In this document: piece by piece, positions 8,752 to 16,073 of the stretch
Layout: each line of letters starts with the position of its first letter
Position numbering within the stretch: position 1 is the stretch's first letter
NCBI RefSeq assembly: GCF_018390605.1
Contig: NZ_JAHBGD010000002.1
Coordinates: forward strand, 62,001-126,000
Reading direction: 5' to 3'
Length of the DNA: 64,000 nt
DNA from: Ancylobacter defluvii
GTDB taxonomy: Bacteria > Pseudomonadota > Alphaproteobacteria > Rhizobiales > Xanthobacteraceae
Made by a program: the position numbers and the translations under genes
Notes under the pieces: generated by a model
Told to the model about the DNA's origin: nothing
What the model saw: the letters and a program-made list of their open reading frames with translations, nothing else
Databases searched by the model: none

Positions 8752-10143
8752 TCAAAGGCTGGCCGCGACGGCCTCGATCGCCTGCCGTGTGGCGTCGACG
8801 ACGATGTCGGCCTCCTCGCGGGTGAGGCATAGCGGCGGGGCGAAGCCGATAATGTCGCCCTGCGGCATGGCGCGGGCGATGACCCCGCGCTCCAGCATCG
8901 CGCTGGCGACACGCACGCTCACCTTGTTCGGCGGATCGAAGAACACCCGATCCGCCTTGTCCTTCACCAGTTCGACGGCGGCGAGCATGCCTTCGCCGCG
9001 CACCTCGCCGACCAGGGGATGATCGGCCAGCGCCTCGGCGAGCGCGCCGCGCAGATAGGGCCCGACCTCGCGGACATTGGCGAGCAGGTCGAGCTCGTCG
9101 ATCAGTTGCAGGTTGGCGACGCCGGCGGCGGCGCAGAGCGGGTGCGAGGAATAGGTCCAGCCATGGCCGATGGGCCCGAATTTGTCCGAGCCCTCGACGA
9201 GGATCTTCCACAGCTTCTCCGACACGATGACGCCGGAGAGCGGCGCATAGGCCGAGGTGAGGCCCTTGGCGATGGTGATCAGGTCCGGCTCCAGCCCGTA
9301 GAAATCCGAGCCGAACATGGTGCCGAGGCGGCCGAAGCCGGTGATCACCTCGTCGACCACCAGCAGGATGTCGTATTTCTTCAGCACCGCCTGGATCTTC
9401 GGCCAGTAGCCGGCCGGCGGCGGCACGATGCCGCCGGTGCCGAGCAGCGGCTCGCCGACAAAGGCGGCGATGGTGTCCGGGCCCTCGGCGAGGATCATCT
9501 CCTCCAGCCGGGCGGCGCAGAAATCGGCGAACTGTTCCTCGGTGAGGCTGCGGTCGGCGCGGCGGAAATAATACGGCGCCTCGGTGTGCAGGATCGGCCC
9601 GAGCGGCAGGTCGAACAGGTTGTGGAAGCCGGCAAGGCCGGTGAGGCTGCCGGTCATCAGGCCGGAGCCGTGATAGCCGCGCCAGCGCGAGATGATCTTC
9701 TTCTTCTCCGGCCGGCCGAGCACGTTGTTGACGTACCAGATCAGCTTGATGTTGGTCTCGTTGGCGTCCGAGCCCGACAGGCCGAAGAACACCCGGCTCA
9801 TGCCCTTCGGCGCGCGATCGATGACCATCTTGGCCAGCTCGATCGACGGCTCGGAGCCGTGGCCGGCATAGGCATGATAATAGGCGAGCTTGTGCGCCTG
9901 GTCGGCGATGGCGTCGGCGATGGATTTCCGGCCATAGCCGACATTTACGCAATAAAGTCCGCCGAAGGCATCGAGGCTGCGGCGACCGTCGCGATCGACG
10001 ATATAGACCCCCTCGCCGCCGGTGACGATGCGGTTCGGCGTCTCGCCGCGCGCATGCTGCGCCATATGGGTCGAGGGGTGGAAGAAGTGATCCCGGTCCC
10101 AGGCGTGGAGGTGGTTGTCGGTGGGGCCGGAATGGTCGAGCAT
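8752..10143 (-). CDS. Class III (omega) aminotransferase, PLP-dependent
   Basis: Omega-amine:pyruvate-type aminotransferase, 463 aa. Landmarks: the substrate/cofactor loop LDAFGGLYCVNVGYGR, the PLP phosphate loop GLSGSDANETNIKLIW (residues about 120-135), WRGYHGSGLMTGSLTG, the Asp-containing VVDEVITGFGRLG (near 260), and the Schiff-base lysine in LITIAKGLTSAYAPLSG (near 290). Length and motifs match beta-alanine/taurine/putrescine:pyruvate aminotransferases. It is the first gene of the minus-strand operon aminotransferase - LLM oxidoreductase - M24 hydrolase - cofD, so it probably handles an amine or omega-amino acid released or consumed by that pathway. The exact amino donor cannot be inferred. 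Confidence 0.92.
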   Translation of the reverse strand: MLDHSGPTDNHLHAWDRDHFFHPSTHMAQHARGETPNRIVTGGEGVYIVDRDGRRSLDAFGGLYCVNVGYGRKSIADAIADQAHKLAYYHAYAGHGSEPSIELAKMVIDRAPKGMSRVFFGLSGSDANETNIKLIWYVNNVLGRPEKKKIISRWRGYHGSGLMTGSLTGLAGFHNLFDLPLGPILHTEAPYYFRRADRSLTEEQFADFCAARLEEMILAEGPDTIAAFVGEPLLGTGGIVPPPAGYWPKIQAVLKKYDILLVVDEVITGFGRLGTMFGSDFYGLEPDLITIAKGLTSAYAPLSGVIVSEKLWKILVEGSDKFGPIGHGWTYSSHPLCAAAGVANLQLIDELDLLANVREVGPYLRGALAEALADHPLVGEVRGEGMLAAVELVKDKADRVFFDPPNKVSVRVASAMLERGVIARAMPQGDIIGFAPPLCLTREEADIVVDATRQAIEAVAASL

Positions 10144-10780
10144 GGTCTTCTCCCGTCACATCTGCGGCGCACGGCCCGTGGGGCCGGCGTCATGCGGCCC
10201 GATGATAGGCGCCGCCGCGACGAGACAGTCCCGCCAAGCCGGAGCATCTGCCGGTGACATTTCGGATAATACTTAAAAGCAGCTAATTTTTTTCGGCCCG
10301 CCGACCCGTTGGCTACCGTTGCCGGCGGCAGCCCGGAAAAAGGACCCGGACACAGCTCAACGGGCGTGTCGCCGGCATTTCCGGTCATGGGCGGCGGGTT
10401 GAAACGGCGTCCCGAAGTAGCAGGAAGACCGGGGGGACTGGCGTAGATCCATATGATCTTGCGGGTGTCGCCGAAGAATTTCAGCACGCCGGCTCACAGC
10501 TCGATGCGATAAGCGCCCGCTTCTGTGGAAGCATTGGGCCGACGTTAGCACGTCCACCTGGGAACGATCCTGTCCGGCGCCTGCCCGTTGATCGCCCATA
10601 CAGGCCTGCATGGTCCCACGCGCTGCGGAAAATATGGAGCCGATCGCGCATCTTTCTCTTGGAATCTGCGCGGGGAGCTTTTGTCTAGAATCGCCGGCTT
10701 CGAGCCTGAAAGGGATCAGTATGCTCCCACATACCCACCCCATTCAACCCAACAATCGCTATAATTATCAATGAGTTGAA
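10144..10780. other. 637-bp gap with no convincing gene
   Basis: Between the aminotransferase start and tRNA-Arg. Two overlapping minus-strand reading frames cross it, but neither shows a recognisable domain, a ribosome-binding site or plausible composition. The stretch 10260-10310 is AT-rich, with a run of seven T, and can hold the aminotransferase promoter. The end next to the tRNA contains an inverted repeat (separate entry). This may be decayed sequence at a tRNA gene. Confidence 0.5.
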
Positions 10781-10783
10781 TGG
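10740..10783. repeat. Inverted repeat abutting the 3' end of tRNA-Arg
   Basis: CCATTCAAC (10740-10748) and GTTGAATGG (10775-10783) are exact reverse complements with 26 AT-rich bases between them. The right arm overlaps the CCA end of tRNA-Arg. It could be a terminator-like stem for the tRNA transcript or a tRNA-linked attachment-site remnant; no integrase is visible nearby. Confidence 0.4.
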
Positions 10784-10857
10784 CGACCCCGCCTGGGCTC
10801 GAACCAGGGACCTGCCGCTTAGAAGGCGGCTGCTCTATCCAGCTGAGCTACGGGGCC
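10781..10857 (-). tRNA. tRNA-Arg (anticodon TCT)
   Basis: 77-nt cloverleaf on the minus strand with encoded CCA. The acceptor arm GGCCCCG pairs with CGGGGTC (one G-T wobble). The D-arm is AGCTCAGCTGGATAGAGC, the anticodon arm GCCGC-CTTCTAA-GCGGC gives anticodon TCT (decodes AGA), and the T-arm contains GGTTCGAGCC. Confidence 0.96.
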
Positions 10858-10926
10858 ACACACCGCTGGCGATGCAGAGGGCGCAGGACGCATCATTCCG
10901 CGCCGGCGGCGCGACCGGAATAGGCT

Positions 10927-11232
10927 TCAATGCGTCCACTGACCGACGCGGCGAAAGCTGAAATTGTCGGAATAGGCGATGCGGCGCCGGTTCGGCTCCT
11001 TCGGCTCCTGCAGCTGGAAGGCGATGCCGTGCCGCTCGGCATAGGCAACCGCCTCTTCCTTGCTGTCGAAGCCCAGCCGCAGCTGGCTCTTCATGTCGCC
11101 GGAGCTGGTGTAGCCCATCAGCGGCTCCACTTGGCGGGGCTGCTCAGGCTCGTAATCCAGCACCCACAGCTTGGTCTTGGCGGTGCCCGATTGCATCGCG
11201 TTGCGGCTCGGCTTGTAGATGCGTGCAACCAT
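10927..11232 (-). CDS. Complex I accessory subunit, NDUFS4-type (ETC complex I subunit conserved region)
   Basis: Small protein of 101 aa from ATG 11232 (MVARIYKPSRNAMQSGTAKT). It matches the alphaproteobacterial homologue of mitochondrial NDUFS4, an accessory subunit of the NADH:ubiquinone oxidoreductase matrix arm. Landmarks are the RIYKPSRNAMQSG opening, WVLDYEPEQPRQVEPLMGYTSS, the FDSKEEAVAYAERHG helix and the terminal block RIAYSDNFSFRR...QWTH. Upstream in-frame sequence up to 11814 runs through the tRNA-Pro gene and is rejected as coding. It lies between the two tRNA genes. No nuo genes are nearby, which is normal for this subunit. Confidence 0.92.
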   Translation of the reverse strand: MVARIYKPSRNAMQSGTAKTKLWVLDYEPEQPRQVEPLMGYTSSGDMKSQLRLGFDSKEEAVAYAERHGIAFQLQEPKEPNRRRIAYSDNFSFRRVGQWTH

Positions 11233-11323
11233 AGACCTGCGCTCCCAAATCCCCGCGAACCCAAGGCCCGCGACCCCGTTCTCTCCAGCGGCGAAGACGA
11301 CGAAGCGCGGCGCGTGTCCGGTC

Positions 11324-11400
11324 TGGTCGGGGCAGCAGGATTCGAACCTGCGACCTGAAGTTCCCAAAACTTCCGCGCTACCGGGCTGCGCTATACCCCG
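11324..11400 (-). tRNA. tRNA-Pro (anticodon TGG)
   Basis: 77-nt cloverleaf on the minus strand with encoded CCA. Acceptor CGGGGTA pairs with TGCCCCG, the anticodon arm GAAGT-TTTGGGA-ACTTC gives anticodon TGG, and the T-arm reads GCAGGTTCGAATCCTGC. It decodes CCN proline codons, mainly CCA/CCG. Confidence 0.96.
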
Positions 11401-11647
11401 CCGACCGAAACCGTTGTGCTCCAACGAAATCCGACGGCAGCAGCGCCACCGTCGGGGACATGAAATGGCACAGAGACGCCGGCAATGGCAAGGGCATGAA
11501 CCAAAACTCCCGACAAACCGAGACGCTGTGTTTCGGATATGCCGCTCCGAATGCAGCGCCCCTGGCCGCAAGCGGCAGCGCCCTCGCCTGCCGGCCGATC
11601 GGCACCCCGCGGCCAGAGCGGCGATTCCGGCGGAATCGGCCGGCACG

Positions 11648-12124
11648 CTATTTCGCGGTGAAGAAGCGGTGCTGGACGTGGTCGCCGACCGCAATGCCGC
11701 GCGCCTTCGCGGTGCCGGCCGGCAGTTCGAGCACGCCACGCACCGGCTCGCCGGATTCGATGGTCTGGGTGGAAAGCGGCGTTGTGTCGGCGGCGATGCG
11801 GGCGATGCGCCCATCGGCGCGGATGAACAGCATGTCGAGCGGAATATAGGTGTTCTTCATCCACATATAGACCGGCTGCGACACCGCGAAATCGAACAGC
11901 ATGCCTGTATTGGCGGCAAGCTCGGTGCGGTACATCAGCCCCTTGGCACGCTCCTCGGCGTTTACCGCGATCTCGACGTCGAAGGTGACCGGCCCCGAAC
12001 GGGTGATGATGGTCGCCTTCTCGAAGCTGGCCGCGCGAGCGGCCTGCGGCGCCAGCGCAACGAGGAGGATACCGAGCGCCAGCACAGCGGCCGGCAGGGC
12101 GGAGAGGCGGAAGGGAGCGATCAT
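11648..12124 (-). CDS. DUF192 family secreted protein
   Basis: About 158 aa from ATG 12124. An alternative in-frame start at 12181 would add a non-hydrophobic leader, so the inner start, which gives a clean signal peptide (MIAPFRLSALPAAVLALGI, cleavage near AARA-ASFEK), is chosen. The mature domain is the conserved DUF192 fold: FDVEIAVNAEERAKGLMYRT, then GMLFDF and the hallmark MWMKNTYIPLDMLFI, ending GVLELPAGTAKARGI. The molecular role is unknown; the family is widespread in bacteria and archaea. In many alphaproteobacteria it lies near the cold-shock gene, as here. Confidence 0.85.
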   Translation of the reverse strand: MIAPFRLSALPAAVLALGILLVALAPQAARAASFEKATIITRSGPVTFDVEIAVNAEERAKGLMYRTELAANTGMLFDFAVSQPVYMWMKNTYIPLDMLFIRADGRIARIAADTTPLSTQTIESGEPVRGVLELPAGTAKARGIAVGDHVQHRFFTAK

Positions 12125-12269
12125 GGCGTGATGGTCTTGCTGTGGCAGCCTGCAAGGCGAGGCGCAGGAGGCGCCTCGCATGCTCGGACGGAGAACCGGG
12201 AAGGCACCAGCGCAACATGGCGCCGATATGACCGGCCCGGCGGCCGGTGATCGTTCAAGGGTCGGGAAT

Positions 12270-12872
12270 TCAGTGCGAGGACGGCATTGAGGAACCGTCC
12301 GGCCGAACTTCGGCGGCCATCAGCCCCTTCGGCCCCGGCCCGAAGCGCACCAGCACCACCTGGCCGGGGCGCAATTCGGTGAGGCCGTGGCGGCGCAGCG
12401 TTTCCATGTGGACGAAAATGTCGGGCGTGCCGTCACCGCGGCTGAGGAAGCCGAAGCCGCGCAGGCGGTTGAACCACTTCACCGTGGCCCGCTCGAAGCC
12501 GCCGGTGGGCTGCACCGCGACATGGGTACGCGCCGGCGGCAGCTGCGAATGATGCAGCGCCGTCGTCTCGTCCATGGATATGACGCGCAGCGCCTGGAAG
12601 CCGCGCTCGCGCGCCACCACCTCGCAGACGACGCGGGCGCCCTCCTGCGCGGTCTGGAAACCGCCCCGGCGCAGACAGGTCACGTGCAGCAGTATGTCGC
12701 CGCCGCCCTGATCGGGAATGATGAAGCCGTAGCCCTTGGAGACGTCGAACCATTTGATGGAGCCGGCGACCTGGATGACGGCGGCATCCGCACCGGACGC
12801 CTCGTCGAGATCTCCAGCCGGCCCGCCACGCGCGTCCAGACCGTAACGTGGCGAAGATCCGTCGGACACCAT
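12270..12872 (-). CDS. Two-domain cold-shock protein
   Basis: Protein of 200 aa from ATG 12872 ([12 protein letters not shown]) with two cold-shock (OB-fold) domains, the arrangement typical of Hyphomicrobiales. Domain 1 has [18 protein letters not shown] followed by DILLHVT (RNP1- and RNP2-type motifs); domain 2 has [18 protein letters not shown] followed by DIFVHME. It probably binds single-stranded RNA or DNA as an RNA chaperone or antiterminator. A longer frame to 12965 exists, but its extension has no similarity to the family. A Ser/Pro/Gly-rich N-terminal 30 residues and a short linker separate the domains. Transcribed alone, towards the DUF192 gene. Confidence 0.9.
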   Translation of the reverse strand: MVSDGSSPRYGLDARGGPAGDLDEASGADAAVIQVAGSIKWFDVSKGYGFIIPDQGGGDILLHVTCLRRGGFQTAQEGARVVCEVVARERGFQALRVISMDETTALHHSQLPPARTHVAVQPTGGFERATVKWFNRLRGFGFLSRGDGTPDIFVHMETLRRHGLTELRPGQVVLVRFGPGPKGLMAAEVRPDGSSMPSSH

Positions 12873-13002
12873 CGACCCACCCCACTTGCGGCAGCGCCCC
12901 CGCCGCCGAGTTTCAGCATAGCCCGCGATTCCAGCAGCGGCGAGCATAGCACCCGATTCCGCCACGAAAACACCCCAATCGATTCAAAAAGCCGCACTGT
13001 GG

Positions 13003-13785
13003 CTATTGGATTTCATCCAAGATGTCGCCGATATCGGCATGGATCGCCAGATCGGCGAGCGTGTCGAACTTGGTCGGCTCGCGGTTGATGATCACCAGCG
13101 TCGCCCCGTTCCTCTTGGCTTCCAAGGGAAATCCGGCCGCGGGATATACCACGAGCGAGGAACCGATGGCCAGAAACACATCGCAACCCTGTGTAAACTG
13201 GCGGGCCCGCAGCATCGCCTCGGCCGGCATCGCCTGACCGAAGGAAATCGTCGCGGTCTTGACCGGCCCATCGCACGCCGGGCAATCCGGCGCCCGCCCG
13301 CCCAGCGCATCGAATCGCGTCCGCACCCAGGAAAGCTCGTGCCGCAACCCGCAGGCGAGGCAGGTGGCGTAGGTGGAATTGCCGTGCAGTTCGACGAGCC
13401 GCTCCTCCGGCACGCCGGACGCCTGGTGCAGCCCGTCTATGTTCTGCGTGACCACGGCGGCGAGACGTCCGTCGCCGACCATGCGGGCGAGCGAGCGATG
13501 GCCGCGGCCGGGCCGGGCGCCGCCGAACGCCTCCTCCATGGCGAAGCGCCGACGCCAGGCCTCGTCGCGCATCGGCTGGCTCGACAGGAAGGTCTCGAAA
13601 TCGATCGGCCGGTTGCGGGTCCACAGCCCGCCGGGCGAGCGGAAATCGGGAATGCCGCATTCGGTGGAGATGCCGGCGCCGGTAAACGCGACACCGGCGC
13701 GCATGCCGGCGAGGATATCGGCCAGCGCCTCCCGCCCGGACTTGATGTCGTCGTCGAGGACCATATGTTGCTGCCGCCTGTTCAT
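13003..13785 (-). CDS. Sirtuin NAD-dependent protein deacylase (Sir2/CobB family)
   Basis: Cytosolic NAD+-dependent lysine deacylase, about 260 aa. The NAD-binding motif [20 protein letters not shown] (residues about 33-52), the catalytic [12 protein letters not shown] with HG following (ELHGN, catalytic His) and a four-cysteine zinc module (CLACG ... CPACDG) are all present. The C-terminal NAD pocket reads [12 protein letters not shown] and INREPTKFD. Start is ATG 13785 ([13 protein letters not shown]) or ATG 13764; the Shine-Dalgarno evidence does not decide between them. It is divergent from glyoxalase I, 46 bp apart. Class III-like features suggest a general deacetylase; desuccinylase activity cannot be excluded. 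Confidence 0.93.
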   Translation of the reverse strand: MNRRQQHMVLDDDIKSGREALADILAGMRAGVAFTGAGISTECGIPDFRSPGGLWTRNRPIDFETFLSSQPMRDEAWRRRFAMEEAFGGARPGRGHRSLARMVGDGRLAAVVTQNIDGLHQASGVPEERLVELHGNSTYATCLACGLRHELSWVRTRFDALGGRAPDCPACDGPVKTATISFGQAMPAEAMLRARQFTQGCDVFLAIGSSLVVYPAAGFPLEAKRNGATLVIINREPTKFDTLADLAIHADIGDILDEIQ

Positions 13786-13831
13786 TGTCCGGCCCGCAGG
13801 CCCGACATCCGCTGATTCAGCCGAGGAAGCC

Positions 13832-14254
13832 ATGAAATATCTGCACACCATGGTGCGCGTCACCGACATCGATGCCTCGCTCGACTTCTACGTCAACAAG
13901 CTCGGCCTCGAGGAGGTGCGTCGCAAGGAGGTTCCGCAGGGGCGCTATACGCTGATCTTTCTCGCCGCCCCCGGCCAGGCCGGCGTCGCCGAGGTCGAGC
14001 TGACCTATAATTGGGACCCGGAGGCCTATGGCGAAGGTCGCAATTTCGGCCACCTCGCCTATGAGGTGGATGACATCTACGCTACCTGCCAGAAGCTGAT
14101 GGACGCCGGCGTCACCATCAACCGCCCGCCGCGCGACGGCTACATGGCGTTCATCCGCTCGCCCGACAACGTCTCCATCGAGCTGCTGCAGAAGGGCGGC
14201 GCCAAGGAGCCGCAGGAGCCCTGGACCTCCCTGCCCAATACCGGCAAGTGGTGA
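13832..14254 (+). CDS. gloA: Lactoylglutathione lyase (glyoxalase I)
   Basis: Protein of 140 aa converting the methylglyoxal-glutathione hemithioacetal to S-lactoylglutathione. The metal ligands of the Ni-type E. coli enzyme can be placed: His5 ([10 protein letters not shown]), Glu56 (EVELTYNW), His74 ([11 protein letters not shown]) and Glu117 (SIELLQ). The short loop pattern also fits the Ni/Co class rather than the longer Zn class. The AGGAAG site precedes ATG 13832. Single-gene unit divergent from the sirtuin. One of two VOC-family proteins in the window (the other, at 56590-57012, is not a GloA). Confidence 0.95.
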   Translation: MKYLHTMVRVTDIDASLDFYVNKLGLEEVRRKEVPQGRYTLIFLAAPGQAGVAEVELTYNWDPEAYGEGRNFGHLAYEVDDIYATCQKLMDAGVTINRPPRDGYMAFIRSPDNVSIELLQKGGAKEPQEPWTSLPNTGKW

Positions 14255-14296
14255 GGTCCCCTCGCCCGGCTGGCGGGGCGGACGAGCCTCTCGCCC

Positions 14297-14803
14297 TCAG
14301 CGCTCCGGCCCGGTCCTGAACCGCGCGAAGGCGGCGCGCAACCGCGCCGCCAACCGGGTGCCGCCCTGCCAGAGCGCGCTGGTGCGCAGCACCTCAAGCA
14401 CCGCGCCGCGCATCTTCAGCATCAACCCGACGCCCCAGGCGAACCAGGGGAAGGTCATCAGCTTCGGCTTGCCGGCGCTGTAGATGCGCTCCACCACTAT
14501 GAAACTGGCGAGATAGGCCAGCCCGAGCGCGAGGGTGCCGGACGCGTAGTGGCCGCGCGCCGCCCAGACCAGCGCCAGGAACTTCATCGGCTCGACGATC
14601 GCCAGCGGCACCGCCAGCAGGATGAGGATGGCAAAACGCCCGTGCCCGGCCACCCAGGCCTCGAAGCGCTGCATCGGCCGCCACCGCGCCACCGTCGCGA
14701 TCAGCGGGCGATAGATCGGGCGCGCCAGCTCGTCGAGAACGACGATCAGCACGATGACGGCTTCGAAGAGAAGGCGCGGAAGCGATTTCAACAGTTTCAG
14801 CAT
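14297..14803 (-). CDS. Small conserved membrane protein of unknown function
   Basis: 168 aa. Hydrophobic segments are visible at about residues 11-30 (LLFEAVIVLIVVLDELARPI), 55-80 (FAILILLAVPLAIVEPMKFL) and 86-108 (ALGLAYLASFIVVERIY). The C-terminus is basic and probably cytosolic (AARLRAAFARFRTG). I do not recognise a named domain. The composition and codon use look like a real gene, and the pattern resembles uncharacterised rhizobial inner-membrane proteins. It stands alone between glyoxalase I and a long gap. Confidence 0.72.
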   Translation of the reverse strand: MLKLLKSLPRLLFEAVIVLIVVLDELARPIYRPLIATVARWRPMQRFEAWVAGHGRFAILILLAVPLAIVEPMKFLALVWAARGHYASGTLALGLAYLASFIVVERIYSAGKPKLMTFPWFAWGVGLMLKMRGAVLEVLRTSALWQGGTRLAARLRAAFARFRTGPER

Positions 14804-15304
14804 GGCAGGCGTGACAATCAGCAGCGCTAAGGCGGCGAGATTAAGCCCGAGGCACGACCGGCGCTATCGGCTTCGCCCGGAAGCCCGCCTGCCCGGTCGT
14901 TGCCTGCAAGAGCGGAGCGTCAGGGTCAGGCGGTTTCAACGGCAGCGGCGGAGACGCCGCGAGCCACCGCCATCCGCTCAGACGAGATGCCGCAGGGCTT
15001 GGGTGCCGTCGCGCATCGGCGCACCAATGCGGGGCAGGCTCCCAATGGCAACGCGCGCCATTCATGCCGCGATGCAATATACGACTTCCTGGAACGCCGT
15101 CCCCAGAGGAGGGCCGGTTTAGCGCCACTCCGGCATTTGTCGCGCCCATCTTCCGCCGTACGTTGCAGAAATTACTCTCCCTCAACCTGGCAGAGAGCGC
15201 TCAATTCATTTTCTTCCGTCTTGCCAAGGGGATCGAAGCTGGGTTAGCTTTATGCTGCGATTGCTCACTTGGGCCTTTTTGTATTTTATTATGGGGATAA
15301 GAAG
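14804..15304. other. 500-bp gap, boundary of the glycan block
   Basis: I see no gene with recognisable content. GC content falls clearly from about 15130 on. A weak promoter-like pair (TTGCCA at 15220, TTAGCT 17 bp later) lies ahead of the next gene, and a GGGGATAAG ribosome-binding site adjoins GTG 15305. Confidence 0.4.
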
Positions 15305-16042
15305 GTGGCTGATTTCTCTTGTCCGATTTGCGGGGGCGACAAGTTTGTCGACTTCCGGGGACGCACTCTGGAAGAGTGTAAGAAGTGCAAGTCGAAAGCC
15401 CGAGAGCGTGCCGAGATTCTTGCCCTGAAATGCCTCGGATATTTCGAGAGCAAGAAGAAAAAGATCCTGCATATCCTGCCGGATCGGGCGGCAGCGCGGT
15501 TTCTGAGCAAAACCTACGGCAAGGGCTACACTGCCAAGACGATCGACAGCATGGCCGTCGATTTCGTCGAGTGCGAGTCGTATCCTGATCTCGACGCGCT
15601 GATTGAATCGGCCAACGACAAGTACGACATCATCCTGCACAACAATGCGCTCGAAATTCTGAGCGGTCTGCCGATGGACGCCGTGACGAAGCTCGACGGC
15701 CTTCTCAAGCCGAACGGCATTCACCTGTTCACCGTGACCGTGCGCGGGCCGCGCACCGACGAAGGCGGCGGGCTCATGCTCGACGAAGCCGAGCGTTCGA
15801 AGCGGTTCGGTCGCGGCGATCGCAACCGGCTGTTCGGTGCCGCCGACTTCCCGCGCGCCCTGGCCACCGTGCGTCGCCAGAGCAACCCCCGCTTCAATTT
15901 CGCGGCGCGCTTCTCGGATTCGGACCTCGATCGCTGGCGCATTCCGCCGAGTGAGTTCCGTGACATCAATAGCAATACCGTGTTCTATTACGTAGCCCCG
16001 TCGTTTAGCGAGGTCGTCGTCGAGGCAACCGCGGCGGCTTGA
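15305..16042 (+). CDS. Zinc-ribbon / class I methyltransferase-like protein
   Basis: About 245 aa if translation starts at GTG 15305 (VADFSCPICGG), favoured by the GGGGATAAG site; ATG 15269 would add 12 residues. The N-terminus has a treble-clef or zinc-ribbon knuckle, CPICGG...CKKCKSKARER. The middle resembles a degraded SAM methyltransferase Rossmann core: ILHILPDRAAARFL, then VDFVECESYPDLDAL, and YDIILHNNALEILSG, the last matching the 'D.vi.n.vleHv' motif IV region. The end (LDRWRIPPSEFRDINSN) is conserved-looking but unknown. It lies 31 bp ahead of the giant glycosyltransferase and is probably co-transcribed. A catalytic methyltransferase role is uncertain because the Gly-rich motif I is not clear. 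Confidence 0.65.
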   Translation: MADFSCPICGGDKFVDFRGRTLEECKKCKSKARERAEILALKCLGYFESKKKKILHILPDRAAARFLSKTYGKGYTAKTIDSMAVDFVECESYPDLDALIESANDKYDIILHNNALEILSGLPMDAVTKLDGLLKPNGIHLFTVTVRGPRTDEGGGLMLDEAERSKRFGRGDRNRLFGAADFPRALATVRRQSNPRFNFAARFSDSDLDRWRIPPSEFRDINSNTVFYYVAPSFSEVVVEATAAA

Positions 16043-16073
16043 GGGTTGACGCCGCTGTAGTTGAAGGTCGCGC

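Noticed and set aside
9945-10743. Minus-strand frames of 180 and 128 aa in the gap before tRNA-Arg
   Set aside because: They overlap each other and the aminotransferase, look compositionally random, and have no plausible ribosome-binding site.
11233-11814. Long upstream extension of the complex I accessory subunit gene
   Set aside because: It would translate through the tRNA-Pro gene; the family begins at the ATG at 11232.
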